Below the pieces are notes generated by a model. That model was given only the letters and a program-made list of their open reading frames with translations. It did no database searches and had not been told where the DNA came from. A stretch of 32,891 nucleotides of DNA from a bacterium (GTDB lineage: Bacteria; Bacteroidota; Ignavibacteria; Kapaibacteriales; UBA961): the NCBI GenBank assembly GCA_022844575.1, contig JALHLL010000005.1, positions 1-32,891 of the forward strand, read 5' to 3'. Both the position numbers and the translations under genes were made by a program. Positions 1 through 8,038 of the stretch are shown in pieces (position 1 is the first letter of the stretch; every line of letters begins with the position of its first letter).

Positions 1-92
1 GTGTATGTATACTATACCTGTTTCTTTTTTAAAGAATATCAACGTTAACACAATTATACTTGGTTTTCTTTCTCAAAATTATCAATTTTTAG

Positions 93-443
93 AACGCCCC
101 ATATGTAAATGCTGCATCACTAATGCAAATTCTTATTAATCTTATTGCCAATGCTGTTAAATACAATGATAAAGAAATTGCAATAATCGAAATAGGGTTT
201 TCAGAACAAGATAAACATTACGAGTTTTATGTAGCGGATAATGGGCCGGGAATAGACCCCGAACACCACGAAAAGATATTTGAGATTTTTACTATAAATG
301 CGAGTGCAGATAGATATGGACAAAAAGGCAATGGGATAGGTTTGGCAACGGTAAGAAAAATGATAGATAAACAAGGCGGTACAATTACAATAGACTCCTC
401 ACTGGGTTCCGGTGCTAAGTTTATATTTTCATTAAGGAAATAA
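93..443 (+). pseudogene. Histidine kinase C-terminal fragment (HATPase_c domain only)
   Basis: The reading frame holds only the ATP-binding (HATPase_c) part of a sensor histidine kinase. Counting from the ATG at 123, the N-box is NLIANAVKYND (Asn10), the G1 box is DNGPGI (39-44), the F-box is FEIF (53-56) and the G2 box is GNGIGL (69-74), followed by ATVRKMIDKQGG. No dimerisation or phospho-acceptor helix is present: the frame is closed by a TAG at 90-92. A different frame is open from base 2 through this region, so a frameshift or deletion could have separated the kinase front from its tail. The ATG at 123 lies directly before the N-box, too late for a complete Bergerat fold. It is most likely a decayed kinase, or one whose front lies outside the window in another frame. 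A stand-alone anti-sigma-type ATPase is less likely because the fold would be truncated. Confidence 0.6.
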
Positions 444-476
444 AGGTATTCTTTGATAAGAACAGAATACAAAAGA

Positions 477-511
477 AAACGCCATGATAAACAAATCTTA
501 TCATGGCGTTT
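477..511. terminator. Bidirectional intrinsic terminator between kinase remnant and tRNA
   Basis: A perfect 14-bp inverted repeat (477-490 with 498-511, loop ACAAATC) has A/T-rich ends that give a T run on each strand. It sits 34 bases after the kinase remnant (+) and immediately 3' of the tRNA gene (-), so it can end transcription from both sides. Confidence 0.85.
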
Positions 512-517
512 TATATG

Positions 518-591
518 TACCGAGGGACGGACTTGAACCGCCGACACACGGATTATGATTCCGTTGCTCTAACCACCTGAGCTACCCCGGC
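518..591 (-). tRNA. tRNA-Met (anticodon CAT, elongator type)
   Basis: On the minus strand the sequence folds into a full cloverleaf. The acceptor stem is GCCGGGG with CCTCGGT (two G-U pairs). The D-arm is GCTC/GAGC, the anticodon stem is ACGGA/TCCGT with loop ATCATAA (anticodon CAT), and the T-arm is GGCGG/CCGTC with loop TTCAAGT. The discriminator is A and CCA is not encoded. The anticodon stem lacks the GGG/CCC pairs of initiator tRNA and position 1-72 is paired, so it is not tRNA-fMet. A lysidine-modified tRNA-Ile2 also reads CAT and is not fully excluded, but the body looks like elongator Met. A promoter box lies just upstream (609-616) and a terminator just downstream. Confidence 0.9.
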
Positions 592-608
592 GTACCTTTG
601 TAGAATCA

Positions 609-616
609 CAAAATTA
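609..616 (-). promoter_or_regulatory. Promoter -7 box (TAATTTTG) for tRNA-Met
   Basis: Read on the minus strand this is an exact match to the Bacteroidota -7 consensus TAnnTTTG, ending 17 bases before the mature tRNA 5' end. The surrounding 15 bases (TTTCGTAATTTTGTG) are identical to the region upstream of etfB. No clear -33 TTTG is visible at the usual spacing. Confidence 0.55.
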
Positions 617-636
617 CGAAATTTCTGTAAATAATA

Positions 637-1221
637 CTACTCTTCATCAAGTCTTTCAATCTCATCCCGAATTTGGGCTGCCTTTTCATACTCTTCTTGG
701 TCTATTGCTCTTTGTAGGTATTCTTCGAGAATTTCACGACGTGTACGTATTCTGTTCTTTTCCGTAGTTGATTCATCTTTTTCTTTTGTTTTTGCTTCTT
801 CGATTCCCGCTTCCAATTCTTCGGGTGTAAAGCCCGCTTCATCAAGAAGGTGATCCGCTATATAAATAGGTGCATTAAATCTCAAAGCAATAGCTATAGC
901 ATCGCTCGGTCGGCTATCTAATTCCGCGTCGTTTCGGTCAAGTTGAATAATTGCATAAAAGGTCTGGTCACTCAAATCATGTATAAAAACGCTCATTACG
1001 GAGGCATCCAATGCCTCGATGGCATTTTTTAACAAATCATGAGTCATTGGTCTCGGTCTCGGCGTACCTTCCAGTTCATTACTGATTGCCATTGCTTCGG
1101 GTGTACCGATAACGATAGGCAAACGACGTTCCCCCTCCATTTCCTTTAGCACAAGGGCATAAGTTCCTTGACTTGCCGGATTCTGTGATAAACCCAATAC
1201 TTCTAATTGAACTTTTTCCAT
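637..1221 (-). CDS. Bifunctional nuclease family (DUF151) protein with C-terminal UVR motif
   Basis: This 194-residue cytoplasmic protein has a DUF151/bifunctional nuclease domain at about residues 1-135. Typical features are LPIVIGTPEA, the conserved RPMTHDLL segment and SRPSDAIAIALR. A charged linker (about 136-160) leads to a UVR motif at 163-194 (EEYLQRAIDQEEYEKAAQIRDEI), the short coiled element known from UvrB/UvrC and ClpC-type proteins. This DUF151-UVR arrangement is common in Bacteroidota and relatives. DUF151 proteins have been reported as RNases/DNases, but their role in most bacteria is unclear. The gene lies 65 bases downstream of etfA in the same direction and may be co-transcribed. 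A TAnnTTTG box at 1258-1265 could give it its own promoter. I am sure of the family and unsure of the function. Confidence 0.9.
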   Translation of the reverse strand: MEKVQLEVLGLSQNPASQGTYALVLKEMEGERRLPIVIGTPEAMAISNELEGTPRPRPMTHDLLKNAIEALDASVMSVFIHDLSDQTFYAIIQLDRNDAELDSRPSDAIAIALRFNAPIYIADHLLDEAGFTPEELEAGIEEAKTKEKDESTTEKNRIRTRREILEEYLQRAIDQEEYEKAAQIRDEIERLDEE

Positions 1222-1257
1222 ACTCTCAATATCATATAATGTGGCGAATTATACTTG

Positions 1258-1265
1258 CAAAGATA
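1258..1265 (-). promoter_or_regulatory. Possible promoter -7 box (TATCTTTG) upstream of DUF151/UVR gene
   Basis: On the minus strand this is an exact TAnnTTTG match whose end lies 36 bases before the ATG at 1221, the same distance seen at other candidate promoters here. There is no convincing -33 element, so chance occurrence in AT-rich DNA is possible. Confidence 0.3.
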
Positions 1266-1286
1266 TGTTGCCGAGAAATAATAGGA

Positions 1287-2243
1287 TTATTTACCCGTAA
1301 CCACGCTGATTTTTTCTGCCAATTTGGGTAATACGTCAAATACATCACCAACAATACCATAATCGGCAACTTTGAAAATAGGTGCTTCTTTATCTTTGTT
1401 CACTGCCACAATTACTTTCGATGACGACATTCCGGCAAGATGTTGAACTGCTCCGCTTATTCCGCATGCCACATACATATTTGGGGATACGGTTTTTCCG
1501 GTTTGTCCGACTTGCTCACCGTGAGGTCTCCAACCGGCATCCACTACTGCACGCGAAGCACCGACAGCAGCACCTAATTTTACTGCAAGGTTTTCGACAA
1601 GATGAAAATTCTCAGGTCCTTTAAGTCCGCGTCCGCCCGAAACAATAATATCTGCTTCAAGTACATCCAATTTGCCTTCATTACGAACGATATTTTTTAC
1701 TTTCACACGCGTATCATTTGCTGTTAATTGCGGCGTGAATGTCCGTACAGTAACGGTTGTCGGTGTTTCGGCTTTTCTTGCTGTAAAAACATTCGGACGC
1801 AAAGCATATACTGCTGTCTGTGTTGTAACACTTACGGTTATTTTTGCTTTTCCTGCATAAACCGGACGCGATGCTTCCAAATTTCCGCTTTGTACCGATA
1901 GTGATACACAATCGGCTATATAACCTGCACCGAGTTTTACGGCTACGCGAGGCGCCATTTCTTTTCCGGCTGCATTTGCGGCTACAATAACTGTATCAGC
2001 ACCTTCGCTTTTAACAAATTGTGCCAATGACGTTGCTGCCGCTGTTGATGAATACTCTGATGAAGGTGTATGAGCTATATCGTTTATACCGTATTCACCG
2101 GCTATATTGGCAGAACTTGCCTCACCCCCATACATATAACCGATAATGGTGCTTGCGCCAAGATTACGGGCAGCGGTCACACATTCAAGTGATGAACGTT
2201 TGATTCCATTAGCTGACGGCTCTAATAATACTATAATTTTCAT
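1287..2243 (-). CDS. etfA: Electron transfer flavoprotein subunit alpha
   Basis: EtfA (318 aa) is the FAD-binding subunit of the soluble ETF heterodimer, which passes electrons from acyl-CoA and other dehydrogenases to ETF-quinone oxidoreductase. The N-terminal half is the variable domain. The C-terminal FAD domain begins near SGGRGLKGPENF and contains RPHGEQVGQTGKTVSP and the family signature YVACGISGAVQHLAGM, ending with AVNKDKEAPIFKVADYGIVGD. Length and motifs are complete. It follows etfB after a 36-base gap, the usual etfB-etfA order. No acyl-CoA dehydrogenase or bifurcating partner lies nearby, so the electron donor cannot be named from this window. Confidence 0.96.
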   Translation of the reverse strand: MKIIVLLEPSANGIKRSSLECVTAARNLGASTIIGYMYGGEASSANIAGEYGINDIAHTPSSEYSSTAAATSLAQFVKSEGADTVIVAANAAGKEMAPRVAVKLGAGYIADCVSLSVQSGNLEASRPVYAGKAKITVSVTTQTAVYALRPNVFTARKAETPTTVTVRTFTPQLTANDTRVKVKNIVRNEGKLDVLEADIIVSGGRGLKGPENFHLVENLAVKLGAAVGASRAVVDAGWRPHGEQVGQTGKTVSPNMYVACGISGAVQHLAGMSSSKVIVAVNKDKEAPIFKVADYGIVGDVFDVLPKLAEKISVVTGK

Positions 2244-2279
2244 ATATATAACGTTTACAGTTGTTTGTGTTTAAAAAAA

Positions 2280-3026
2280 TTATATAACCTTAGCGTCTTC
2301 ATGAAGCAGACGAACCAATTCGCTGATATCATTTTCTCCGTCACCTAATATAATGCCGCGCCTTTGTGTTTGCGGTAATTCCATTCCCTTTGTAATAACT
2401 CGAGCTTCCGATACAGAAGCAGTTGTCGTATCAATAGGTTTGGACTTCGCTTTCATAATATCGGGCAATTTCGGGTAACGGGGGTTATTGAGTCCTTTTT
2501 GTGCCGAAATTACGCAGGGTAATGCCGCCTCCAAAACCTCTTTACCACCTTCAATATCGCGCTCGGCGGTAATATTCGTTCCTTCTATTGACCATGACGA
2601 TACCATTGAAATGGAGGGTATATCCAATAATTCGCCAACCATAGAAGCCATCGCGAATGAATCATAATCAATACTTTGGCGACCGAGAATGACAATATCG
2701 GGATTAAGAGTACGAGCGTAATCGGCAATCGCTGACGCTATGCCGAACGTGTCAGCCGTACCGTTTTCGGAAACTAATACCGCTTTGTCGGCACCCATTG
2801 CAAGTGCGGTTCTTAAAATGTCCTTCGCAGAATCATTTCCTACAGTCAAAGCCGTTACTGAACCGCCGAATTTTTCCTTTAACTGCAACCCTTCTTCTAT
2901 TGCGTATTCGTCGTATGGATTAAGTATAAACTTTACACCGTTTTTTTCAATGGTTTTACCATCGGCACTAACGGCTACCTTAGTTGTTGTATCCGGTACT
3001 TGCGAAACGCATACCAAAATATTCAT
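2280..3026 (-). CDS. etfB: Electron transfer flavoprotein subunit beta
   Basis: EtfB (248 aa) starts MNILVCVSQVPDTTTKV and carries the typical NPYDEYAIEEGLQLKEK and GRQSIDYDSFAMASMVGELL segments, plus the family signature around ERDIEGGKEVLEAALPCVIS. It pairs with EtfA and binds AMP in classical ETFs, or a second flavin in bifurcating ones. I cannot assign the bifurcating type from sequence alone. The ATG at 3026 is supported by a GGAGA ribosome-binding site 6 bases upstream on the minus strand and a promoter box at 3058-3065. It is the first gene of the etfB-etfA(-DUF151) unit. Confidence 0.96.
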   Translation of the reverse strand: MNILVCVSQVPDTTTKVAVSADGKTIEKNGVKFILNPYDEYAIEEGLQLKEKFGGSVTALTVGNDSAKDILRTALAMGADKAVLVSENGTADTFGIASAIADYARTLNPDIVILGRQSIDYDSFAMASMVGELLDIPSISMVSSWSIEGTNITAERDIEGGKEVLEAALPCVISAQKGLNNPRYPKLPDIMKAKSKPIDTTTASVSEARVITKGMELPQTQRRGIILGDGENDISELVRLLHEDAKVI

Positions 3027-3387
3027 GAAATTCTCCGTAGTGGATAAATGTAAGCCACAAAATTACGAAAGCCGATAAAAAGCGACGGCAGACATTATTC
3101 ACATTGTGTTAAAATGAGGCAAGAAACTACAAAGGAAAAGGATTTTGAGCAGGGAAAAGGGCTAAATTTTAAACTTTCTTCATTCTGATTTTATAAAATT
3201 TGTATTGGTTACTCATTTTACTGTAGTTATTTTCGCCTTAATAATGCAGCAAAACGAAACAGCTTCTTGCAGCGATGCGGTTTCGACTTCACTCAACTTT
3301 CAATATAGTCTATCGGATCCGTTTAATCCTTGTGGAACGATTTTTGCGCGGCAAAAACTGGTAAAAATTCACGTAAGGAGCAGTTGA
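3027..3387. other. Divergent intergenic region between etfB and ftsK
   Basis: These 361 bases separate the divergent etfB and ftsK genes. The etfB side holds the promoter box at 3058-3065. On the ftsK side, GATTTTTG at 3339-3346 is one base from TAnnTTTG and ends 41 bases before the ftsK ATG, and a ribosome-binding site AAGGAG sits 8 bases upstream of that ATG. A 60-codon open frame at 3205-3387 has no recognisable protein features and I do not regard it as a gene. No hairpin, repeat or RNA was recognised. Confidence 0.5.
3058..3065 (-). promoter_or_regulatory. Promoter -7 box (TAATTTTG) for etfBA
   Basis: This is an exact TAnnTTTG match ending 31 bases before the etfB ATG. The 15-base context TTTCGTAATTTTGTG (minus strand, 3056-3070) is identical to that before tRNA-Met. 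The -33 element is poorly conserved. Confidence 0.55.
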
Positions 3388-6372
3388 ATGTCGGATCCGC
3401 TTGTACTAGTGCGTAGAGGTAATTCCATGCCCTCACAACAACAAATCGGTCAGTCGAATAATGATAATATAATTGTCAGGAAGTTTGGCACCGGTATGCA
3501 GCCCGGCTTGTCATATACGAATGGCGAAGCACCTTCCGTTTTGCCAATGGAAGAAGTGCCTCAAGTTCCGAAGTCAAAGGCAAAGAAGGGTAATGCGAAA
3601 AAAGCACAGATGTCCATTCCATTTGAAGAACCCATAAGGGATATGTCGCGTCAATGGAAATTATTTGCCGTTTTTTCGATGCTTTTCGCATTTTTACTTA
3701 CTATTGCCTTACTTACGTACTCGCAGTCCGATGCCGCAAATGCAGAACTGAATATGCGAGATGTTTCAGGCATAATGCGTGGTGACGATGAAATGCGTGC
3801 TCGTGCAGATACAACACAAAATTGGCTTGGTTTATTCGGTGCGGTTATCTCTAATTTTCTTTATAACCATACTTTCGGTATTTCAACACTTATGTTGCCT
3901 ATCCTGATTGTATGGTGGGCAAAAAATTTGTTTATAACTCAGTCCATCCCTAAGCCCGTAATGAAAAAAACGGCAATGACAATTAGTTTGGGTATTTGTG
4001 CTGCCGGAATTTTCGGCGTATTTCAGTTAACTACATGGTTACCAACCTTCTCACCAGAGTGGAGTGGGGCTATAGGGCAATTTATGGCTTCGGTGCTTTC
4101 CGATTTTATCGGTAAAATCGGTGCTTTCCTTTTCTTGAGCGTCGGTTTCGTTGCAATACTTTTTGTAGGTGCGGAACTTGATATTGATAAGGCATTAGTT
4201 TGGTTGGCTCAATCCGGCACATATGTAAAAGGACTTTTTGAACGCACTCACAATGATGAGACAATCGAATCAAATGACGATGAGATACAAGTACAGGCAA
4301 ATGTTACACAAAATAACAGTCGCAGTTCGCAAAATGTTCCCTTAGTGATAGATGAAGACGAACCTGCTCAAATTATGCGTCGTGCCGCACGTAGTGCTCC
4401 ACCAGCCGAAAAAACAAATACAGCATCATCACCTAAACGACCGATTATCAGTGATCCGATTATAAAAAGACCTCAGGAGAATACCGGAATCCCGAATATC
4501 AGTATCCCGCATGATCGTGTTATCAATAAAGATGACGTTGCTCGCGAACATACTATTGGTGTGAAACCGATGACAAATCATAACGATTTGCCTCCCCAAC
4601 GTTATCCGACTCCACCGAAAACAGAAAAAAACGATATACCGCGATTAGATGCGGATGAGTTTGCTGTTGATACGAATACCGGTGAAATAACAGCCGAAGG
4701 AAGTGAACAGCTTGTACAAAACAATCTGTTTATCAACGAAAATAATTTTGGTGAAGAACAGATTACGCAGAGCATAGAAGCAGAGCATAATTCTGACAAA
4801 CCTTCACTTATTGTAACGGTGCAGGATAGCCCTATAATGAAAGTAGAAGAAACGGTCGAACCTATTATTGAAGACTTTGACAAGGAGTTGGATTATATTC
4901 CACCCGGTTTAGACTTACTTGCCGACCCTCCCAAAGAAAATAATGAAGTAGATGAAGCAGAACTTGCAATGAATGCACGTTTATTACAAGAAAAACTCGG
5001 TACATTCAAGATAACTATTGAAAACCTTGAAGTAACGCCCGGTCCGGTTGTCACTCAGTATGAATTTGTACCGGCGGCAGGGATTAAGATTTCGCAGATT
5101 GAAAGTCTTTCCGATGACATGGCTTTGGCATTAAAGGCACGTGGTATTAGGATTATTGCACCAATACCGGGCAAGGGTACGGTGGGTATTGAAATTCCAA
5201 ATCATAATCCGACAACAATATATTTTCGAAGTATTATCAATAATCCTCGTTTTAATGATAGTGAACACCGTTTGCCTTTAGCACTCGGTAAAACAATAAG
5301 CGGTGAAGTATATATTGCTGACTTAGCTAAAATGCCGCACTTACTCATTGCCGGAGCTACCGGAGCAGGAAAAAGTGTTGGCGTAAATACAATGATTGCT
5401 TCATTGTTGTATAAAATGCACCCGAAAAATCTAAAGTTGGTATTTATTGATCCAAAGAAAGTAGAAATGTCTTTTTATAGTGCATTGGAAAAACATTTTC
5501 TTGCTTTATGCCCTGATGTAGATGAAAGGATTATTACTAACCCTGCTAATGCGGTGATAATGCTTAAATCGCTTGTTGCCGAGATGGAAAGACGTTATGA
5601 TATTCTTGCCTCGGTCGGACAAAGAAATATAGTGGATTATAATAAGAAAGTAGAAGAAGGAAAATATAAAGACACAACAAAACATGTGCATCGTCAAATG
5701 CCGTATATCGTTGTTGTAATAGATGAGTTAGCAGATTTGATGATGACGGCGGCAAAAGAAGTGGAAGAGCCGATTGCTCGCTTGGCGCAGTTAGCAAGAG
5801 CCATAGGAATACACTTAATCGTAGCTACACAAAGACCAAGTGTTAATGTTATTACCGGCTATATAAAAGCAAATTTTCCGGCTCGTGTGGCATATCAGGT
5901 TGCATCGAAAATAGATTCGAGAACTATTCTTGATATGAATGGTGCCGATCAGCTTTTAGGGAATGGTGATATGCTCTTTTTACCGGGTGGGTCGCCAAAG
6001 CCGATACGATTGCAAAACTCTTTTTTAAGCACGGATGAAGTTGAAGCCATATGTGGATTTATAGGTGAACAGGAGGGGTATTCACAGCCATATATGTTGC
6101 CAAGTGTCATAGGAAAAAATGCGGATAATGATCCGTCGGGCTTGGATTTCGGTGGCAGTCGCGATGCCCTTTTTGCCGATGCGGCATCTATTGTGGTAAC
6201 CCACCAACAAGGTTCTGTTTCACTTTTACAGAGAAGATTGAAGGTAGGATATGCAAGAGCGGCACGTATTATGGATGAATTGGAAGCGTCGGGTATAGTC
6301 GGTCCCTTCGACGGTTCAAAAGCACGCGCCGTTATGGTCGAATCATTAGCCGATTTGGAAGCATATTTATAA
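3388..6372 (+). CDS. ftsK: FtsK/SpoIIIE-family DNA translocase
   Basis: This membrane-anchored, ATP-driven motor (994 aa) pumps double-stranded DNA through the closing division septum so that chromosomes, including dimers resolved by XerCD, are cleared. Seen: hydrophobic segments near residues 92-112, 145-182, 195-218 and 227-262 form the N-terminal membrane domain. A long acidic, Pro/Asn-rich linker follows (about 280-530). The motor has Walker A GATGAGKS (656-663, Lys662) and Walker B VVVIDE (Asp779-Glu780), with the FtsK signature RLAQLARAIGIHLIVATQRP. The C-terminal winged-helix gamma domain (about 925-994) includes LLQRRLKVGYARAARIMDELE, the part that reads KOPS-type polar DNA motifs in known FtsK proteins. 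AAGGAG eight bases upstream supports the start. A strong terminator follows the stop. Confidence 0.97.
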   Translation: MSDPLVLVRRGNSMPSQQQIGQSNNDNIIVRKFGTGMQPGLSYTNGEAPSVLPMEEVPQVPKSKAKKGNAKKAQMSIPFEEPIRDMSRQWKLFAVFSMLFAFLLTIALLTYSQSDAANAELNMRDVSGIMRGDDEMRARADTTQNWLGLFGAVISNFLYNHTFGISTLMLPILIVWWAKNLFITQSIPKPVMKKTAMTISLGICAAGIFGVFQLTTWLPTFSPEWSGAIGQFMASVLSDFIGKIGAFLFLSVGFVAILFVGAELDIDKALVWLAQSGTYVKGLFERTHNDETIESNDDEIQVQANVTQNNSRSSQNVPLVIDEDEPAQIMRRAARSAPPAEKTNTASSPKRPIISDPIIKRPQENTGIPNISIPHDRVINKDDVAREHTIGVKPMTNHNDLPPQRYPTPPKTEKNDIPRLDADEFAVDTNTGEITAEGSEQLVQNNLFINENNFGEEQITQSIEAEHNSDKPSLIVTVQDSPIMKVEETVEPIIEDFDKELDYIPPGLDLLADPPKENNEVDEAELAMNARLLQEKLGTFKITIENLEVTPGPVVTQYEFVPAAGIKISQIESLSDDMALALKARGIRIIAPIPGKGTVGIEIPNHNPTTIYFRSIINNPRFNDSEHRLPLALGKTISGEVYIADLAKMPHLLIAGATGAGKSVGVNTMIASLLYKMHPKNLKLVFIDPKKVEMSFYSALEKHFLALCPDVDERIITNPANAVIMLKSLVAEMERRYDILASVGQRNIVDYNKKVEEGKYKDTTKHVHRQMPYIVVVIDELADLMMTAAKEVEEPIARLAQLARAIGIHLIVATQRPSVNVITGYIKANFPARVAYQVASKIDSRTILDMNGADQLLGNGDMLFLPGGSPKPIRLQNSFLSTDEVEAICGFIGEQEGYSQPYMLPSVIGKNADNDPSGLDFGGSRDALFADAASIVVTHQQGSVSLLQRRLKVGYARAARIMDELEASGIVGPFDGSKARAVMVESLADLEAYL

Positions 6373-6389
6373 AGTGAAATTTTGACTGT

Positions 6390-6425
6390 AAGGGTTGTGT
6401 GAGTAAATTCGCACAACCTTTTTTT
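6390..6425 (+). terminator. Intrinsic terminator after ftsK, immediately before recX
   Basis: A 13-bp stem pairs AAGGGTTGTGTGA (6390-6402) with TCGCACAACCTTT (6409-6421), with G-U pairs and a 6-base loop, and ends in a run of seven T (6419-6425). It lies 17 bases after the ftsK stop and only 9 bases before the recX ATG. Confidence 0.85.
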
Positions 6426-6434
6426 ATATGGTAT

Positions 6435-7082
6435 ATGAAAAAAATAAATGGTACAATAACGTCAATTTCTGTACAAAAGAAAACACAATCCCGTTGCTCC
6501 ATATTTGTGGATAATGAATTTTATCTGGGTTGTTCCATTGATATTATTGCCAAATACAATATTAAAAAAGGAATGATTCTTTCAGAAGAAATTGCCTATA
6601 TTTTAATAAAGGAAAATAGAAATCATGAAGTGAAACGGAAGGCGTTAAGTTATGCGACCTATAAACCCAGAACAATAGGACAAGTTTATAAAGCAATGAA
6701 GGATAAGGATTTTTCGGAAGATGAAATAAAATATGCCGTAGATTTTCTTACGGAGTTCGATTATGTGGATGATAGGAAATATGCGAGAACTTTTGTTCGA
6801 GAATTCAGCGAAAGAAAAAAAATGGGGGTGTCAAGATTAAGAATCGAATTGACGAAAAGATTTATTTCGCGCGAAATTATTGATAGTGTTTTGCATGAAT
6901 TTAAAAATTTATCCGATACGAAACAATTATGCTTCGAAGCAATGGAAAAGAAATTACGCTCATTACAATCAAAAACACCGGAAAAAAGGAAATCGGCACT
7001 TATTGCTTATTTGCAAAGGCAGGGTTTTACTTGGCAGGAAATAAAAGAATGTATCAACACTACTGTAGAACAATTAGTTTAA
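6435..7082 (+). CDS. recX: Regulatory protein RecX
   Basis: RecX (215 aa from this start) binds RecA filaments and modulates recombination and SOS induction. The family pattern is clear: KALSYATYKPRTIGQVYKAM, then DFLTEFDYVDDRKYARTFV, then GVSRLRIELTKRFISREII and a C-terminal helical repeat ending YLQRQGFTWQEIKECI. The frame is open further upstream to an ATG at 6399, but that stretch lies inside the terminator hairpin (6390-6425), so I prefer the ATG at 6435, giving MKKINGTITSISVQKK, a normal RecX beginning. No Shine-Dalgarno is visible. Being placed directly behind a terminator, recX must be read by leakage through the hairpin or from an unrecognised promoter. recA is not in the window. Confidence 0.9.
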   Translation: MKKINGTITSISVQKKTQSRCSIFVDNEFYLGCSIDIIAKYNIKKGMILSEEIAYILIKENRNHEVKRKALSYATYKPRTIGQVYKAMKDKDFSEDEIKYAVDFLTEFDYVDDRKYARTFVREFSERKKMGVSRLRIELTKRFISREIIDSVLHEFKNLSDTKQLCFEAMEKKLRSLQSKTPEKRKSALIAYLQRQGFTWQEIKECINTTVEQLV

Positions 7083-7117
7083 TACATTACCCTTTAAACT
7101 GAATAGTGGGAAATCGG

Positions 7118-7798
7118 CTATTTTGATTTCGATCTACCACCAATCGTTGCAATAAGATTAACGGTTACGAAAGATTTGTTCTGTTCATTAACTTCTCTAC
7201 CGATGAAGTTAATAAGATTATATCGTACTTCCAATCCGGCGGCGATCAATCCGACATCTATATCAAGTCCCGCCCCTCCGCTGAATCCGACCCTATTATT
7301 AGCGGGGTCTTTATCTATGGGGAACTGTGGTGCATTATTCGTTTTTATTTCAGTTGTATTTGTCAAATAATTGTATGTTAATCCCCCTAAAACATATAAG
7401 CCCAATGTACTGCGAGTCAGATAAAACGTACATCCTGCTTCAATCGGAACGACATTTTGAACGGTAGAAAGACGTAAAAGCAATGTATCGGTGTTCGGTT
7501 TGAAAATGTTTACATCCGTTTCGGGAAAACGATGGATAGAAGCTGAACCATAAAAAAATAAGTTGCCCTCAAGATTTATACCGAGTCGAACTCCGAAATT
7601 ATATCCTAAACGAGTAGCATCACGATACAGTTGACCTGTAACATCTTGTTTAGTTAATAGTGAAGTATTATACACATCGTTCACATGTTCACTTGGGGTA
7701 GAAAGTCCGGTAAAAATGGAAAAGATAACTTGTGCCTGTGATACATTCGAGAGAAGTATAAAGCAGAGAGGTAATACAAAACTTAACCGTTTATACAT
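7118..7798 (-). CDS. Outer-membrane beta-barrel protein (porin-like, unknown ligand)
   Basis: A 226-residue exported protein. The signal peptide MYKRLSFVLPLCFILLSNVSQAQ precedes alternating amphipathic strands such as LFFYGSASIHRF, STLGLYVLGGLTYNYL, RVGFSGGAGLDIDVGLIAAGLEVRYNL and a final strand ending VNLIATIGG. The length suits an eight-stranded OmpX/OmpA-like barrel of the kind common in Bacteroidota. The frame can start at an ATG seven codons earlier (7819), but an AAAGGT ribosome-binding-like site precedes the ATG at 7798 at the right distance. A TATCATTG box (7825-7832, one mismatch to TAnnTTTG) would leave no leader for the longer form. It stands alone, convergent with recX and divergent from the TPR gene. 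Function unknown. Confidence 0.75.
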   Translation of the reverse strand: MYKRLSFVLPLCFILLSNVSQAQVIFSIFTGLSTPSEHVNDVYNTSLLTKQDVTGQLYRDATRLGYNFGVRLGINLEGNLFFYGSASIHRFPETDVNIFKPNTDTLLLRLSTVQNVVPIEAGCTFYLTRSTLGLYVLGGLTYNYLTNTTEIKTNNAPQFPIDKDPANNRVGFSGGAGLDIDVGLIAAGLEVRYNLINFIGREVNEQNKSFVTVNLIATIGGRSKSK

Positions 7799-7985
7799 AT
7801 AAAGTACCTTTTTCAACATTCGTACAATGATAACTATGACACTTACAATTACGTTTGGGTTTGACGCACCATAAAGTCAAATGTTGCGTACCAAACAAAA
7901 CACTTAAAATGTTGTTAAAGTAACTTTTCTTATACAAGACTATCTTCTTTATTCGTCAGAGTACAATTAAGCGTGATGAATTTCG

Positions 7986-7993
7986 TAATTTTC
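7986..7993 (+). promoter_or_regulatory. Candidate promoter -7 box (TAATTTTC) for the TPR-barrel-SPOR-TonB run
   Basis: The 12 bases TTTCGTAATTTT at 7981-7992 match the promoter contexts of tRNA-Met and etfB. The box differs from TAnnTTTG only in the last base and ends 45 bases before the ATG at 8039. It overlaps in-frame codons upstream of that ATG, which argues for the later start. There is no clear -33. Confidence 0.4.
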
Positions 7994-8038
7994 GGGAATG
8001 CAGCATTGTCAAACTTTTCCGCACACTTTATTAACTTC

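Noticed and set aside
3205..3387. 60-codon open frame upstream of ftsK
   Set aside because: There is no signal, domain or convincing composition, and it ends exactly against the ftsK start; it is probably the open leader region.
3317..3397. Repeated TCGGATCCG words about 70 bases apart
   Set aside because: A short palindromic word seen twice, one copy in coding sequence; no further structure supports a functional repeat.
5949..6416. 155-codon open frame on the minus strand
   Set aside because: It is the shadow of the FtsK motor and gamma domain and starts inside the terminator hairpin.
7083..7125. Hairpin between convergent recX and the barrel gene
   Set aside because: Only a 5-bp AT-rich stem (AATAG/CTATT) is available; too weak to call.
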